A stretch of 64,000 nt of DNA from NCBI GenBank assembly GCA_904066235.2, contig CAJFCV020000002.1:7378001-7442000 (forward strand), written 5' to 3'. The notes under the pieces are model-generated. The model made no database searches and was not told where the DNA came from. It saw only the letters and a program-made list of their open reading frames with translations. Positions within the stretch are counted from its first letter, which is position 1, and each line of letters begins with the position of its first letter. Shown here piece by piece: positions 50,450-63,881 of the stretch. The DNA comes from Bursaphelenchus xylophilus (taxonomy: Eukaryota > Nematoda > Chromadorea > Rhabditida > Aphelenchoididae). The position numbers and the translations under genes were made by a program.

Positions 50450-50641
50450 ATAGGACCACTTACTGTCATTTCTACTAATTCATCTGTATACATATCACCA
50501 TCTCATATCAGCCATATTTTGATATCAAGTATAATATCGGATGTACATACAAATGTCTGTATTATATTCTCAGATTATTATTTATAAAATTACAGAGTTT
50601 GTTTGCTTTCTTTTGTTATGTAAATAAATTGTTGCTGCTCT

Positions 50642-52370
50642 TTACAACTTGGATTTGGTGGCTCCAGAAAGGACTCCCTGGAGTTTCTGGAGGACAATCA
50701 CGTTGCCTTTGGCCTTCAATTTGCCCGTCATAAAAGCCTTCATTCCACCTAACCCTCCAGTTACGATTTTCAGAAAGTCTTGATCATCGACGGTTACTGT
50801 AACAATGGGTTTGTCGCTTGATTGTCCTTTAAAGGCTTTCCCAACTGGGCCATTCTTTAGATCGAGAGCTGAAAAGCAATCATATTAGTAATAAATCCGA
50901 CGACTCCATTAATCAAGTTCTCTTACTGTAATAAGCGGCATGTTTTCCATTTTTGGTGATATCATACAACACCACCCCATTGATCTTCTTTATAATATCC
51001 TTTTGATTTGGCAATTGCTCATTGATTTGCTCGAAGATGGCATCCGAAACCAACTCTTCGGTGGTTTCAGAAGGCTGAGCGGGTTTTACGTCGAGCAAGT
51101 CGACGTAAGCATTGGCAATCACGGTCTTGCCGCTTTCCTTGGCCTAAACGTTGGGGTTACGTTAAGAAAAAGAATTTTAAGTACAATAAAAGTCATCAAT
51201 AACATGCTTTAGTCTGGAAATGGATTCTATTCCCTTCCTTCCACATTTCCACCACCAGAGTTTGACCAGGGATTACTGGAGCCGAGAATCTGACCTTAAC
51301 GGCCTTCAGATTATGGCCATCATTCCCTCCATATTCCTTTATTACTGCCTTAGTCGACACTCCTAACGAGCAAAGTCCGTGAAGAATAGGTGTTGGGAAT
51401 CCAGAGGCTTTGGCGAAGTCAGGGTCGATGTGGAGAGGATTCATGTCTCCCGAGCCATAGCGATATAAGGCAGCCTTAAATTAATTTTTTTAGACTAAAG
51501 TTCTCATGAACATTGGTGAGACAAGATTAAATTAAAATAAATTTCTCACCTGATCCTTTGTAGTTTGTACCTCAACAACCCTGTCCGGCTTTCGTTGTGG
51601 AACTGGCAAGGCTTTCTTTTCCCTTGGATTTGTCCTGGGCCCTCCAAATTTTCCGGATCCAACCTGGAAAGTGGCCATCTGTTGGAAAGACAACTTCTTG
51701 TTTGTCTTGTTGTCATAAGTGGTGACTGAAAACAAGGGATAAGTAAAGGAACATTGATCTAAATCAATTTAATCATAAAATCTCACCATTTGTAAGGATG
51801 ACAGCAGCAGATCCCTTATCCAAAATATCCACGACTTCACACTCCGTTCTGAATTCACCATCTTCGGGGATGGGGTTCAGAATCTCGATGTACTGTTCAC
51901 CATGCAAGATCCGCTGCAGGTCATATGCGATCCCTAAATATGCGGTAATTTTTGAATGTTTTAAAGTGCAAAGGGGGATATAAAATCTGACCGGGAGTTC
52001 CATCCAAAGACACCGAAGTAAGGCCAGGCTTGACGACGAACGTCGGAAACACTTGGAAATCTTGATGAGCCTCGTATAGGAAATGGAGATCTTCTTTGAC
52101 ATTACATCCGACTGCAAGACGGTTATTATTAGTCTAATCCATTTTAACAATGCAAGTTTTTAATAAGATTACAACGAGGAAACCAAATAAAACTCATCGA
52201 TCATTAGTATCATCAAATGAGATCGCAACTTTTTCAATAACAATACCGTTTTCATCAGTTATTAATTCAAGAGTTAACTTACTCCCCAACGCATAGATGA
52301 TGGCATCACGGGTGTTGTACTGCTGGACAACGGGAGCTGGTCTCCATTGCTTGGCCTTCTCGGGATCCAT
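50642..52370 (-). CDS. maoc-1: MaoC-like enoyl-CoA hydratase 2 fused to SCP2 domain
   Basis: Seven exons (52370-52283, 52111-51992, 51933-51787, 51725-51550, 51474-51208, 51143-50927, 50868-50642), 413 residues. This matches the hydratase plus sterol-carrier parts of HSD17B4 (multifunctional enzyme 2) without the dehydrogenase; it hydrates 2-enoyl-CoA in peroxisomal beta-oxidation. The hot-dog catalytic block reads [20 protein letters not shown] then LHGLCSLG. The SCP2 domain follows ([19 protein letters not shown]). The C-terminal SKL is a peroxisomal targeting signal type 1. Intron 5 begins GC (AAA|GCATGT), required by frame. TTTCAG at about 52,384-52,389 (minus) may accept a spliced leader. 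Confidence 0.94.
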
Positions 52371-52796
52371 ACCTCAATTAATTACAACTGAAACCAAAAT
52401 GATTCTGATCGAATGCAACGAACTCCTTCACCTTTATAGCAACTACAACAATTGTGGTCAGCGCTGTTTTCGGGGGGTCAATGGGGGGGCAAAAGCCCAC
52501 AAAACACGATGGAGGCTCGATGATAATGAACAATCCATACGAAATGGGAGTAAAGCATCTGGCAACCCTCTTTATAAACAAGTTGTCATCTACACCAACA
52601 TAAGACTAAAGTGTAAAAAACGCATGCAAATGAAACTTTCTTCTAGTTTATTTGTGTAGTCAAACGACAATGGCAACTCAAATAATTGCCCCGATCGTTT
52701 AAATTAGGCTTCAAAAAATCGATCAACTTGGTTTAGGTTAAATTTATTCCCGTATATATCTCATTTACAGATCTACGTAGCCACACACATGACCTT

Positions 52797-55041
52797 CTAG
52801 ACATCGATGATGTGCTTATGGACAAGACCTTCGTTGTCGGTGACTTGTTTTGCAATGGTTGAAATGAGATTCAATTCATTGGAACCGACCGAACTCGCTT
52901 CCTTGAGGTTCTTCTGGATTCGTCTCGAGGCATTCTGGGAGTATAGTTGGGCTATCTTCAGGTCATGGGTAGCATCCTTATCTTGATTCAGAACATACGA
53001 AGCCCTAGAGAGGACCGCCATATTACTGTAGATGTCAATGGCGGCGTCGGCAAGGCGGATTAATTCGTATTGCCTGTCTGAAAGTGCACGGTACAGAATA
53101 CAGAACATAAAGAGCGACACGAATGAAACCTTTGTAGTTAAACATGGACCTACCGATGATTCCCCTTTTGTGTTTAAGAAGCAGTTGTTCTACAGTCTTC
53201 CCAAAGAGAGAGATGCTGGTCGAAAGACCTTTGGCCTCATTCTGGAGAGAGGAATGAACAGAAGATGAAAAATCGAGATCACCACTAAACAAATCAAAAA
53301 TTATCCCGATACTGTAGATCTCACATCAACATATATTACAACATTACTCACCCAACGGTTCTCCTCTTCAATTCTCCGAATAAAGTACCGATTCCTCCCT
53401 TCTTGATCTCCTTGGCTGTTTGTTGGAGATGTTTCCCAGCATGCTAAATTGTCACTCGTTACAAGGAGTAAATAAATACACAATCATAATCGAAATTTAC
53501 CTGAATCCCAGTCAAGGCCACAAAAAGTCTCATGACGTCATTGGCTCCTTCAAAGATCCTGAAAATTCTGATGTCTCTGAGGACTCTCTCCAATCCAGTC
53601 TCTCTCATGAATCCCATTCCACCATACAACTGGATAGCATCATCACAAACATGCCACGCATTCTCCTAAACATCAATAAACTTAATCTGATGTTCAACTT
53701 ACTGATGACATAACTTTTCCAATTGCTGCTTCCAACTGGTAATCAGAAACTCCTCTGTCCATGTTAGACGCCAGCATATAGACAACACTCTCGGTTGCGT
53801 ACACTCTCTGCACCATGTCAACCAACTTCTCTTGAACATTGCCAAATTCTTTAATTGTTTTCCCGAACTGAACTCGACTGTTAACATGATCGACAGTCTT
53901 CTGAATACACCATCTCATGCATCCTGTCATGGCTGCAGGAATGCCGAAGCGACCATTGTTGAGGATGTTCATGGCTACTTTGAAACCTTCTCCCTCTTGG
54001 CCAAGCAAATTCTCCACCGGAATCTTAGTGTTATCAAAGTGGACTTCAGCGGTATTAGATCCCTTTATTCCCATCTTCTTCTCTGGGGGACTGTTAGTAA
54101 CTCCTCCAAATCCACGTTCCACAATAAAAGCCGACACCTTATCCTTCACCGATCCATCGGCTTGTTTGACTGGAGTCTGAAAAATAAAAAAAAATAAAAA
54201 AGTAAACCTTGCGTAAAAACATTATAAAACTAACCTGCGCAAAAACAGTGAAAACATCGGCAAATCCACCATTACTGATCCAAATCTTTCCGCCATTCAA
54301 AATGTAATGTTTTCCATCATCCGACTTGACAGCCTTTGTCTTAATCGACTAAACATCAACATTGCATCAACCAGGTTTAACTCACGTTAGCATCAGACCC
54401 AGAAGAGGGCTCTGTCAGACAGAAAGCGGCAAACTTCCTTGCTGTGGCCACATCTGGAAGATATTTTTTCTTTTGTTCGGGGGTTCCGAATAACAATATT
54501 CCCTTGTATCCAATGGATTGATGGGCGCCCATAACCACTCCCAGTCCAAGATCGTTCCCTCCAACGATCTCGGCCAGTCTGGCCATTTGTGCGTTCACCA
54601 GGCCGGCTCCTTCATACTCTTCGGGAACCACTGCCCCAAAAGCACCAAGCTCAGCAAATTTTTTGAGCTGTTCCATGGGAATCTCCGCCTTCTCATCGTT
54701 CCTGAAAATATTAATGTATAATAAATATAAATAAAAAAAAGCTTAAATTGAGCTATTTGTGCGATCATGTAAACAAAACATTTAAAAAAGCAAAAAACTT
54801 ACTTGAAAGGATCGTTAACACCCTCCAAAAATTGTTGCGTAGGCCCCAAAATCAAATTTAATGTTTCCCTCCGATCAGCATCCAAATTAAGCGGATACGG
54901 GAAGACGTGCTCGGTGACAGTCCGACCTCGGAAGAGATTCATCACAAAACTTTTCGAATCCTCCACTTTCTTCGAAGCCGATCGAAATTGCGATTTGGCG
55001 ACATACTTGGAGCCATTTCGAAGGAATCGCGAGGCCAACAT
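52797..55041 (-). CDS. ACADVL: Very-long-chain acyl-CoA dehydrogenase
   Basis: Eight exons (55041-54803, 54701-54386, 54348-54235, 54176-53703, 53665-53501, 53443-53352, 53284-53154, 53077-52797), 603 residues. It catalyses the first step of mitochondrial beta-oxidation of long acyl-CoAs on the inner membrane. Motifs: [16 protein letters not shown] (FAD site), [36 protein letters not shown] and the base glutamate in FRIFEGAND. The C-terminal extension (exons 6-8) separates VLCAD/ACAD9 from shorter family members. The start [19 protein letters not shown] is a mitochondrial presequence. The peroxisomal hydratase gene follows 427 bp downstream on the same strand. Confidence 0.95.
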
Positions 55042-55323
55042 CGCTGATTAATCGACACGAACGCGCCAAATGTCTAGAAAAATTGGGGAATGACCGCAAT
55101 GACGTCGAGCGGACTGAACAAATGAAAACGGCTGAAAATAAAAGAAGAAATGGACTTTGAACCGTATGATAGATAAAAAAATAAAAGTCTTGGCTTTTAG
55201 AAAAAACAAAACCAGGATGGGGCACACGTGAGGCTGGTTAAAAGTTTATTTAAAAGTGGAACAGCTAAATACAAAAAACATATGTCACAAAATCATAATT
55301 ACATGGGCATTAAAACACTGGAA

Positions 55324-56736
55324 CTACGACTTTCGAAGCCGTTTTGGAAGGGGTTCCACTGAAATTAAACCATGTTAAAAATAAACAAGATAAAAACTAC
55401 ATAATATATACAAATATCAATGACTTACTCCGACTAGAGTCATTCATTTTCACGATCACATCAGTCAGCAGCCGGGAATGATTCTTGAGCATTGATTGCC
55501 AACCCTCCGTCTGTAAGTACAAAGTTCATTCATTCAGACTTGAAGTCGGAGAGGGTCTTATCAAAATTTTTTAAAACTTTTCCTACCTTGACCACTTCCG
55601 TTGAGTTATCCGCAATAAAATTCAAGGCTTCATCCTTCAATTCGTTGGCACTGTACAAATCAGCCATGGTCAGAGTGGCACAAACATTCTTCACGGACAT
55701 CATCTTCTTCATTGATTTCTCGGCAATCTTCTTGAGGACATTGACTTGAAAACGATCAGCTAATGCAAGCAGATCAGATGCCATCTTATCAGCATTAGGT
55801 GCTCTACCCGTATACAAAAACCGAAGAAGCTCGTATAAAACCGTGTAATCAATGTCGTCGAACACAACTTGGCCTTCCTTCGACTCCCTCGTATGATCTG
55901 ACAACATAGCTTTAAAGAAAGCTGACCGGGATGAGATGATTGAACGATGGACATCCAAACTTTTCGTCGTATTCCCGTTTTTACATTTGATTTTGAAATC
56001 CGTAAACTTGGGGTTGTTAAATAGGTCTTCGAGGTCTTTCCCAACCTAAAACACCAACACATTTATAAAAAACGCACACTTACATCGTCGACAATAACCT
56101 CGTCTTTAACGTTCGAATAGAAGCCAGTTCGTGTGACGGGCTCCGTAAATACGGTCAGCTTTATATTTAGATAGACCTCGTCTTCTGGAGCGATGTGTTG
56201 CAGCAAATAGTCTCTCCTCACATATTCGAAGTAACCATTTAGCTAAACAATCAATAAATAATTAATCTCTTCCTTACTTGCTGATTGCCTTGATACACAG
56301 TAAGCGATAACTCTTCGCCCTTGTTGTTATATACATGAAATTTGACTTTATAGTTGTTCACATGTGTTATTGGGAAGACCTGGAAGAAGCAGAAGTCTTT
56401 GTTGGAGTCCTTATTTCCCTGCGGATGAAATCGAATTCTGAAAACTTGAGCTGGAGCCCGTTCATAAGGCACATCTTCTGTCGTTACAGCTGGCTCGTCG
56501 TCGTCTTTAACCGTAATTGAAGTCTCAAGGAATCGTTTGTCGCAACTGCTCACACAATTCACCATCCAGTCATGTGAATGATGGATTTTTTTGAAGTTAG
56601 TTATAGTCCAAGTCCTAGATTCTGATTGAGCCGGTCTTCTTCTCGAGTTGGAAGGTATTGCTGGCAAATTACCAAGGCCGCTAAGGTCCAGCAACCCGGT
56701 ACCGGTACTCTTCCCGACTGATTCCAGCTTTGCGGA
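55324..56736 (-). CDS. SPOP-like MATH-BTB substrate adaptor of CUL3 ligase (5' end unresolved)
   Basis: Five exons found (56736-56278, 56242-56084, 56045-55587, 55510-55429, 55358-55324), 397 residues. MATH domain: WTITNFKKIHHSHDW, ITHVNNYKVKFHVYN. BTB: TDFKIKCKNGNTTKSLDVHR, FFKAMLSDHTRESKEG, LYELLRFLYTGRAP. A BACK-like region follows, and the tail PLPKRLRKS mirrors the nuclear signal at the end of SPOP. The family recruits substrates to CUL3. No in-frame ATG precedes the MATH domain in the first exon shown, which starts behind an acceptor (GTTGTTGTAG), so at least one upstream exon (56.74 kb or beyond) is missing from this model. Confidence 0.88.
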
Positions 56737-57188
56737 CTACAACAACCAAAATAAATTAAAAAAAAAGAATGAAGGGCAGAACAAGTTCAAGTAAAACTAA
56801 AAGATGCACTAACTGGAAGGATACACCTTTCCATTTACTTGAACATCAAAAAAAGAAACAAAGAAGAGAGAGAAAACCAGTCAGCACGACGCATTTTGTC
56901 ATAATGCCAAAAATTTGGCGTTCTGCACCAAAAAAAAAATTTTTTTTGCAAAAAGTTTTTTGCAATCTATAGATTTTTAGGGTGAAATTCTACTGGAAGG
57001 AGTAGGACAGAGAAATTGGACAATGAAATTCGACTGCAAGAAGTTGAAAAGTAAATTCAACTGATTTCTTGTATCTGTCTGTTCTTTTGCCATGCGTAAA
57101 TTTGGACATCCTTGATTGCCGAGGAAAAACAACTTCTATTAAAAAAAAACTTTGTAACTTTAATATATTATATGTAATTTACTTTCAG
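56737..57188. promoter_or_regulatory. Divergent region, SPOP-like / deoxyhypusine synthase
   Basis: Should contain the missing first exon of the SPOP-like gene and the promoter of the next gene. TTACTTTCAG directly abuts the deoxyhypusine synthase ATG at 57,189, so a leader is probably spliced onto the start codon itself. Confidence 0.45.
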
Positions 57189-58552
57189 ATGCCCGAGGAT
57201 CATGATATTCTGGGTGCAGCACAGAGCGCCGTCCTTGTTCCGTCAGAAGAACCAACCGAAGATGCCATTCCAGTAAAAGGATACGATTTTAACCATGGAA
57301 TCGACTACAACAAGATCCTGGAGTCATATTTATATACGGGATTTCAAGCTACTCATTTTGGAAAGTCAGTTGAGGTATTTGCACGTCTTTATAAAATTTT
57401 GTTTGTTTAGGTAATAAACAAGATGATTGCATGCCGACGTAAAGATTTTTCCGGATTTGAGTCATCGTTCGCATATCCAGAAGGACGAAAGAAGACGGGT
57501 TGTACCATTTTCCTGGGTTATACTTCAAATCTGGTGACTTCAGGGTTGAGAGAAGTAAGGACAGCTTTTTTTGCAAAAATTTTTTGCTTTAATTGCATTT
57601 AGAGTAATTTGGATGTCCAGACTTTCAGGTATCTTGCAGAGCATAATCTGGTTGATTGTATTGTGACAAGTGCTGGCGGAATCGAAGAAGACTTCATAAA
57701 ATGCCTAAAGGATACCTATATCGGTAAGTGTAACGTGCAATGTACGAAAAATTTTCAGGAGACTTCAGATTAGATGGTGCAGAACTTCGAAAGAAGGGCC
57801 TGAATCGTGCTGGAAATCTCTTGATCCCAAATAAAAATTACTGTGAATTCGAAAATTGGATTACCCCGATTCTGGAGAAGATGACGCAAGAACAAGTCAA
57901 CTGGACCCCATCAAAGGTAATTCCCCCGACTAATTATTGTACCCTTTGTTAGATCATTAGAAGATTGGGATTAGAGATAAACAACAAAGAGTCCATCTAC
58001 TACTGGGCAGCGGTCAACAATATCCCCGTCTTCTGTCCTGCACTCACAGATGGATCGTTGGGCGATATGATATACTTCTTCAACATCAAGGCCGAGAAAC
58101 CGTTGAGGATTGATATTGCGGAAGATGTTGGACATATAAACACCATGGCGGTCAAATCAGAAAATACGGGAGTCGTCATTCTAGGAGGCGGCTTTGTGAA
58201 ACATCACATCAACAACGCGAATCTGATGAGGAACGGGTCCAATTACGCCGTCTACATCAATACCGGTCAAGTGAGTTGTGGGCTAATCATTGGGAATGCC
58301 ATTTTTTCTTTCATGACTTCGTTGGCGCTGATACGAACAAGAAAAAAAGCCAGCTAATTATGTTTTATGAGCGCATGTTTAATGACACCGCTCCCTTTCC
58401 AGGAATTCGATGGTAGTGACTCGGGAGCCACGCCGGACGAGGCCGTCAGCTGGGGCAAGCTCAGGCACGGCATTGAGCCCGTGAAATTGCACTCGGATGC
58501 GACCCTGGTCTTTCCTCTGATCGTCGCGCAGACCTTCGCCCGATCCAATTAA
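57189..58552 (+). CDS. DHPS: Deoxyhypusine synthase
   Basis: Six exons (57189-57374, 57411-57554, 57603-57723, 57759-57916, 57953-58270, 58403-58552), 358 residues. The enzyme uses spermidine and NAD to convert one lysine of eIF5A to deoxyhypusine. Visible are [55 protein letters not shown], and the C-terminal active-site lysine in SWGKLRHG. Length and order match the family throughout. Confidence 0.97.
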
Positions 58553-61500
58553 TTTGTTGTTTGTTTGTTTGAGAAAATGAATTGTTTTAATCATAGCTTC
58601 TCACTTTCCTTTGCTCTTCTCTTCCGCCAGCTATCTATTAGCCAATCCCAAGGTCGATTCGTTTTCTCTTCGCGCCTTTCTCACCGTTTATCTCCGCCCG
58701 AAACTTTCGCCCCGATTTATGAAATTATCCCCAAATTGATTGCGATTTGGAGCCCGCGCGACCTTGCCTCGAGGGCATCTTCACCTTATCCACGCTCAAT
58801 CGGGATAAGAGCCCCCAGAACGAGGTCTCTCTCTCCTTTCCCCTCTCGCCGCCACAGCTGGCGATCGCCAGATGCGTCGCGAATTATGCAAATTAACGAG
58901 GCCAATGGAGGGTTGCGAAACGGTCAAAAAGAGGGCGGGCGATCGGGTCAAGAGGCGATGGCCAGGAGTCTCCAGAAGAGGGGCAGCTGTCGCGCACTGT
59001 CGAGACTGTCCTCTTTTCATAAATAATATTAGAAATGGCCTTGAAAGGCCCCCGACTCACTTTCCCCGGATCGCCGAGTCTGGCCGGCTTTCGCTCTCGC
59101 CGAGAGCGTGATTTACGGGCCTCAAATGGCGGTGGGATGGGATCGTAAATTGTTTTAGGTGCAGGTTGGGATACGGTTGTTTTTTGAGGGGCATGGGCCA
59201 TTATGTTCTCAATTACTCATTCAAGACGTATGGATGTGTGGTTGAGGATAGTTGATGTTCTGGGTGGCACCATATAGAGGAGTCCTTGATCTTTGTTTCG
59301 TCTGTCCCATTTGAGTAAGCTTTGAAGAACGTCTTTTTTGTAACTGTTCGTATGAGATCTCTCCGCAAACTGGTGCAGTTTACAATGCGGTAAGCGGAAA
59401 TTACCTCGGGGTGTGTCCATGCGACCAGAAATCCGTTTTCCTTTTTTGTTCTGAATTCCTGGTCATTTTCATTGCGTGGATCCGCGAGCCCATAATTTGC
59501 AGGCAGGGTAATGGTCAGAAACCGATGGCTGCGCTCGCCTGAGGAGGTTTCTTTATTTGGATGATCCATTTATTATACCTCTTCATTTCCTCCTCCACCT
59601 CATATTCGCGCAACTCTTCACACGAAAGGAATGGTCCCCGGTTGTTGACACAAGTTTTGATTGAGCGATGGATGGGAAGAGAAGGGGGAATGGGGAGGTG
59701 GAGCGGCGATTTCCCCACCTCTCGACCCGATTTCCGGTCCAATCCCGGTGTTCACCGATCCCTAATCCACTCATGTCCAGATGTTTGCCATTCAGACATG
59801 GGGGCTTTTGTTTCCAATGCGAATTGCGGGTTTTCACGAAATCCATTTGCTATCAGAATGAGGTTGAGAAAAAAGGGATGACTCTGAATTGGCAGTCATT
59901 TTTCCGTATTGTGAGGCCGTTTGCTTGATAGGAATTGGCCGTTATCATATCGTTTATACCATAAATTTGCCAGTTCGGCACTCTTTGTTTGATGCATTAG
60001 ATAACACTGCTTATTGTAAGGGCCAGATGACATTACGCAACTTTTTTTATCTCAAATTGACGATGGCTCTGGTCGTCATTTCCGACATATTTCACCATCA
60101 CCTTTGCAATAGAAGCCAGTTCACACCACATATTATTAGGTTGGGTGCCGTGTGTTGCGTTCACACTTGATCTTCTTATCCTCAGGTAATAGGGGTATTT
60201 TTCGTGGAACCTCCCCCCTCCCCTTCCCACACATGCTTTTGACAGATGCCAATTCTAATCCGAACATAATTTTCGGATCATCTTCAGAATATGTTTTCCT
60301 CGCCGTTATTCCGCGATCCTGGAAGGCATTTCCCTCGCGGATGGAAAGCGGAGACAGGCGATTTATATGGTTATGTTCAAGTAGATTAATTCTTTTTTTT
60401 CGAATTTTAATTACATCTCCTTACGGTTACTTTCCAATCGGTTTTATTTCATTTTTTTTTCGTTTTCTGGGGTAATCCGAGACCGTTCTTCTCTCATTTC
60501 TCCCTTTTTGAGGTGGAATGTAATAAACTGCTGATGGCTGATGACATTACAAATAGGTTGGGGGTCTCTAAATACGTTTTCCTCCACTTTTTTAATAGAG
60601 AGAGGATCTCAAACATTATCTATTATATTTTAATTTATGAAGAAAATTTTAAAAACACTTCCTACTTATTAGCTGTTATAAAAATGCTAATTTGAGTCTT
60701 GAATTTGCCATACGCTTGTATTTTCTTTGTTTGTCTGACCCATGGGCGGCAATTACAAGAGATTTTTTGTTTGAATTTGTGCTCGGCAGGCCTTCCGATT
60801 GCGTAATAATCCGAGGTTTTCTCGGTCTTAAGTAAGCAAATGTTTACTGTTCAAGTGTCACTCGATCCGTCGTATCTTGTGCTGTTATATATCCGTTTCA
60901 CACTTGGTATCCTTTCTGTGTATATTATCCATGAATTATTCCAATATCAATTTCAATTCGATTTTGGACATTTAGCCGTACATTTCAGACCCTCTGGTAT
61001 TATATTTTTTATGACTTCAATGACTTTAGATAGCTCTTATCATTCATTTTGGACAAAAATTTTTGTCGTATATACCGTCAATGTTTATGGTGTTTTTTGT
61101 GGCGGGTTCAAAGATTAATCCACACTGAATTCCTTATACCACGAACCCTTTTTACTAACTTTATTTATGGTGAGAGAACTTGCAAGACGTCTTCGTTTTT
61201 CGACAATATTGTTGTTTACAGCCCTCCCCTTGACAACTCCGATCTTTTGATTACTTTTACTTTCAAAGTGATCAAAAAATTGTTCGCAAAATATTTTAAT
61301 TGAAACAATGCCTGAATTGTAAACTCTGAGGGAACCGGTTCACGACAAGAGAACCCATTCCTTCACGTCAGTCCAGTCCATCCTCGCGCACTTAGTTCGT
61401 CTTTTTTTTTAATTGGAGTCTTATTTTAATTCGATGAGGGAACTGTCTTCATTTGTCCTTTAACCTCTTCAGCAAGACTTGTGATAAAACAATTGCAGAC

Positions 61501-62472
61501 ACAACAGACGGGAATTTGGTTCCAGAATATGGGTTTAGTGGAAAAAAAGTGGATTATTGAGGGGTCTTTTATATCTCGAATATTAAGGAATGGGAGCATA
61601 CGTCTTCGATAATTTAGTGACCAAATCTCATATTTTTTCAGTTGATTTTTCATAATTTTGATGACATTAAATAAAAAAAAATCAAATGCCCTTGGCCTAA
61701 GCAACATTATGGTGTCAGTTGTCAAAGCTCAAGAAGTTCTCCTTTTTTGATTTTTTTATTTATCAAAGTAATTCTGTTTACAGTTCTTATAAGTTTTTGC
61801 AATAAAATATCCTATTTTTCCCCATTTTTGTAATTTTGGTTCTATTTTTGTCTTGTTGATTATCAGAATCTGTCATAAAATGATGTTTTTATTTACCACG
61901 AATGAGAACCTCAACCCGCATGTTTATGGTCTTCCCATTTTCTTATGATCTGAACACAACATGTACATTTATAAATTTATCCTTATCGAATTAGTGACTC
62001 TCTCGGGTGGCCTTGATCATTTCCTGGTCCCAACATTACTCCGCTTCCTTTGCGCGCCCCCATCTTTTCATAGAAATGTCATCCTTTGTGGGTGAAACCT
62101 CGGAAACCAGCAGTTTTTGGTGGTGGGGAGAGGAATTTTAATCGATGAAGACGTCCGCCCAAATGATAAGGGAGATCTTCTCCATGGAATTCGATCAACC
62201 CAGCCTTCCGGATGTTTCCCATTTCTTCTTTTTTTGTTGTTGTTTTTGGGGCGTTGCGGTTCCCTTGAAGGTTATCAAAATGTTTTGATGTTATTGTAAT
62301 GCGTAAGGGCTTTTCTTTGGTTGAGGCCGGGACTAAATCAATTACCAATGAGTTCGAATTGTTTTGAATTATTTCTAAAGCTTTTAAAACAAGATTTACA
62401 TTCACGTGTGATGATTTAGACGACCGATTGCTCAATTAATTGAAGTCTAATCAAAAAAAAAAATTTCCAGAA
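58553..62472. other. Gene desert, 3.9 kb
   Basis: I find no supported exon. 58,600-59,200 is CT/GA-biased with GC-rich runs, and the rest is AT-rich. Open frames of about 100-118 codons (minus 59,569-59,213; minus 61,725-61,426; minus 62,435-62,079) lack family resemblance or splice partners. It may be the regulatory region or hold 5' exons of the LURAP1-like gene, whose first listed exon follows an acceptor. Confidence 0.45.
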
Positions 62473-63375
62473 ATGCGGGATGACATTGTGCCAAGATACC
62501 AACGTAATTCCCATCCAGATAACTTCAGTACGTATCGAAAATTGTGCGAAAATCGAGTGAGGAGATTGGAAAGATACAAGAAATCAAAGTCTTTTTGCTC
62601 ATTGGACGATATTTCATCGAGTAATCTGGAAACGGAGGGTGAGGAAGAGACAACCACATCTGCGGAACCAATTGCGTCATCGTCAACAGCCAGTACATCT
62701 GCTGAAAACAGTAATTCAAATGCATTTCAAGTCCTCAAGGAGAAGATGGTGAGTGTTTGAATATTCATATTTTTAAACTAATTTTTGTAATCTTTATTTT
62801 TTCTACAAAAGGAATTTACATTTCAGATTTCGTTGATGGAAAACGACGTCCAACTCCTTCAGAAGCTGCTCACCTTAGGAGATACGATCCAGGAACTCCG
62901 TGAGAAGCAGGGTCTTCAGCATCGTTCATCCAGCGAGACTTCCCTTTCCTCGAATGCTGAAGAAGATGATGAATGGCGGCCCATGGTCTCTCAGCCCTTC
63001 AGTGCTTCCATGTCGGCGATCACGCGTCTTTATGTTGATGATGTTGATGATGATGATCCCGATGTCCTGAAGCCGAATGTTCAATACTTTTCGAGGAAGA
63101 ATTCGATTCTTCGAATCCCGATCCCTCCTAGAGCAAGTAATCGATATCTGGGAAGGAGATTGATTAACCGGGACAAGACCACACTCTGCGAGAAGGCGAA
63201 GGTGATGTTGGAAAAGGGAGGAGAGAGTGATAAGAGCTCCACTTTGAACAGCCAGTCGAGTCAGTCCAGTCAGGAGAGTGTGGGCACCACCAGAAATGGA
63301 GTCGGCAACTCTTCCCGGAATTCTGATGCCAGTCTGGACTCGGGAATTGCTTCGGCTTCGATTGATGCGGTTTGA
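62473..63375 (+). CDS. LURAP1/FAM89-like adaptor
   Basis: Two exons (62473-62748, 62827-63375), 274 residues. Across the join runs LKEKMISLMENDVQLLQKLL then TLGDTIQELREKQG, which resembles the conserved leucine-rich helix of LURAP1/FAM89 adaptors (regulators of MRCK and actomyosin). The rest is Ser-rich and acidic (VDDVDDDDPDVL) and ends SLDSGIASASIDAV. The ATG lies 2 nt behind TTTCCAG, so this is either a trans-spliced start or an internal exon with more coding upstream. The family link rests on one helix. Confidence 0.6.
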
Positions 63376-63881
63376 AAAAACAGCTTTCGCAAGGAAATAT
63401 GATTAACATTGAGTTTGAAAAGCATCTTTGCATTGGAATGTGTCTTCATTACCGTTACAATTTGTATCATCCCTTCTTCAAGCGGACGTTGCACGTCAAA
63501 CTGAGATAAGCTAAAACAGTCCGGTGAATGGATTGGCAATTTGCCAAAAAAAGACGCGAAAAAACGTTTTGTCGGGGGAGAAATGGGGAATTTTTGGGGC
63601 GAGAGAGTACGCTTTTGCGTGTCTTTTTCTCTCTTTCTCTGCGAAATCAAGACGAAGTGTAAAAAACCGATAGCGAAGAGTCTATTCCGGTCACCGGACT
63701 CCTCAGTTTGACGTGCGTTGTGCCTTCCGGGTACCCCGTATTTATTCCCTCCTCATATCAAGATCTCAGTTTTCTGTCACAATTTTATTTAAATAAATCT
63801 TAAGTGAATTGGCGTTGAACAAGATAGAAATTTGCATATTCCTCTAATAGAATTCTTAAAAACCAGTAGAATGAGGTCAGT
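63376..63881. other. Intergenic, convergent 3' ends
   Basis: AAATAAATC near 63,791 could be a poly(A) signal. No exon is seen. Confidence 0.4.

Noticed and set aside
59213..59569. 118-codon minus-strand frame
   Set aside because: No family resemblance, no splice partner, no neighbour context; likely chance in a 3.9 kb desert.
62079..62435. 118-codon minus-strand frame beginning MSNRSSKSSHVNVNLVLKAL
   Set aside because: The first half looks weakly protein-like, but the second half does not and no homologue is recognisable. Could be revisited with RNA data.
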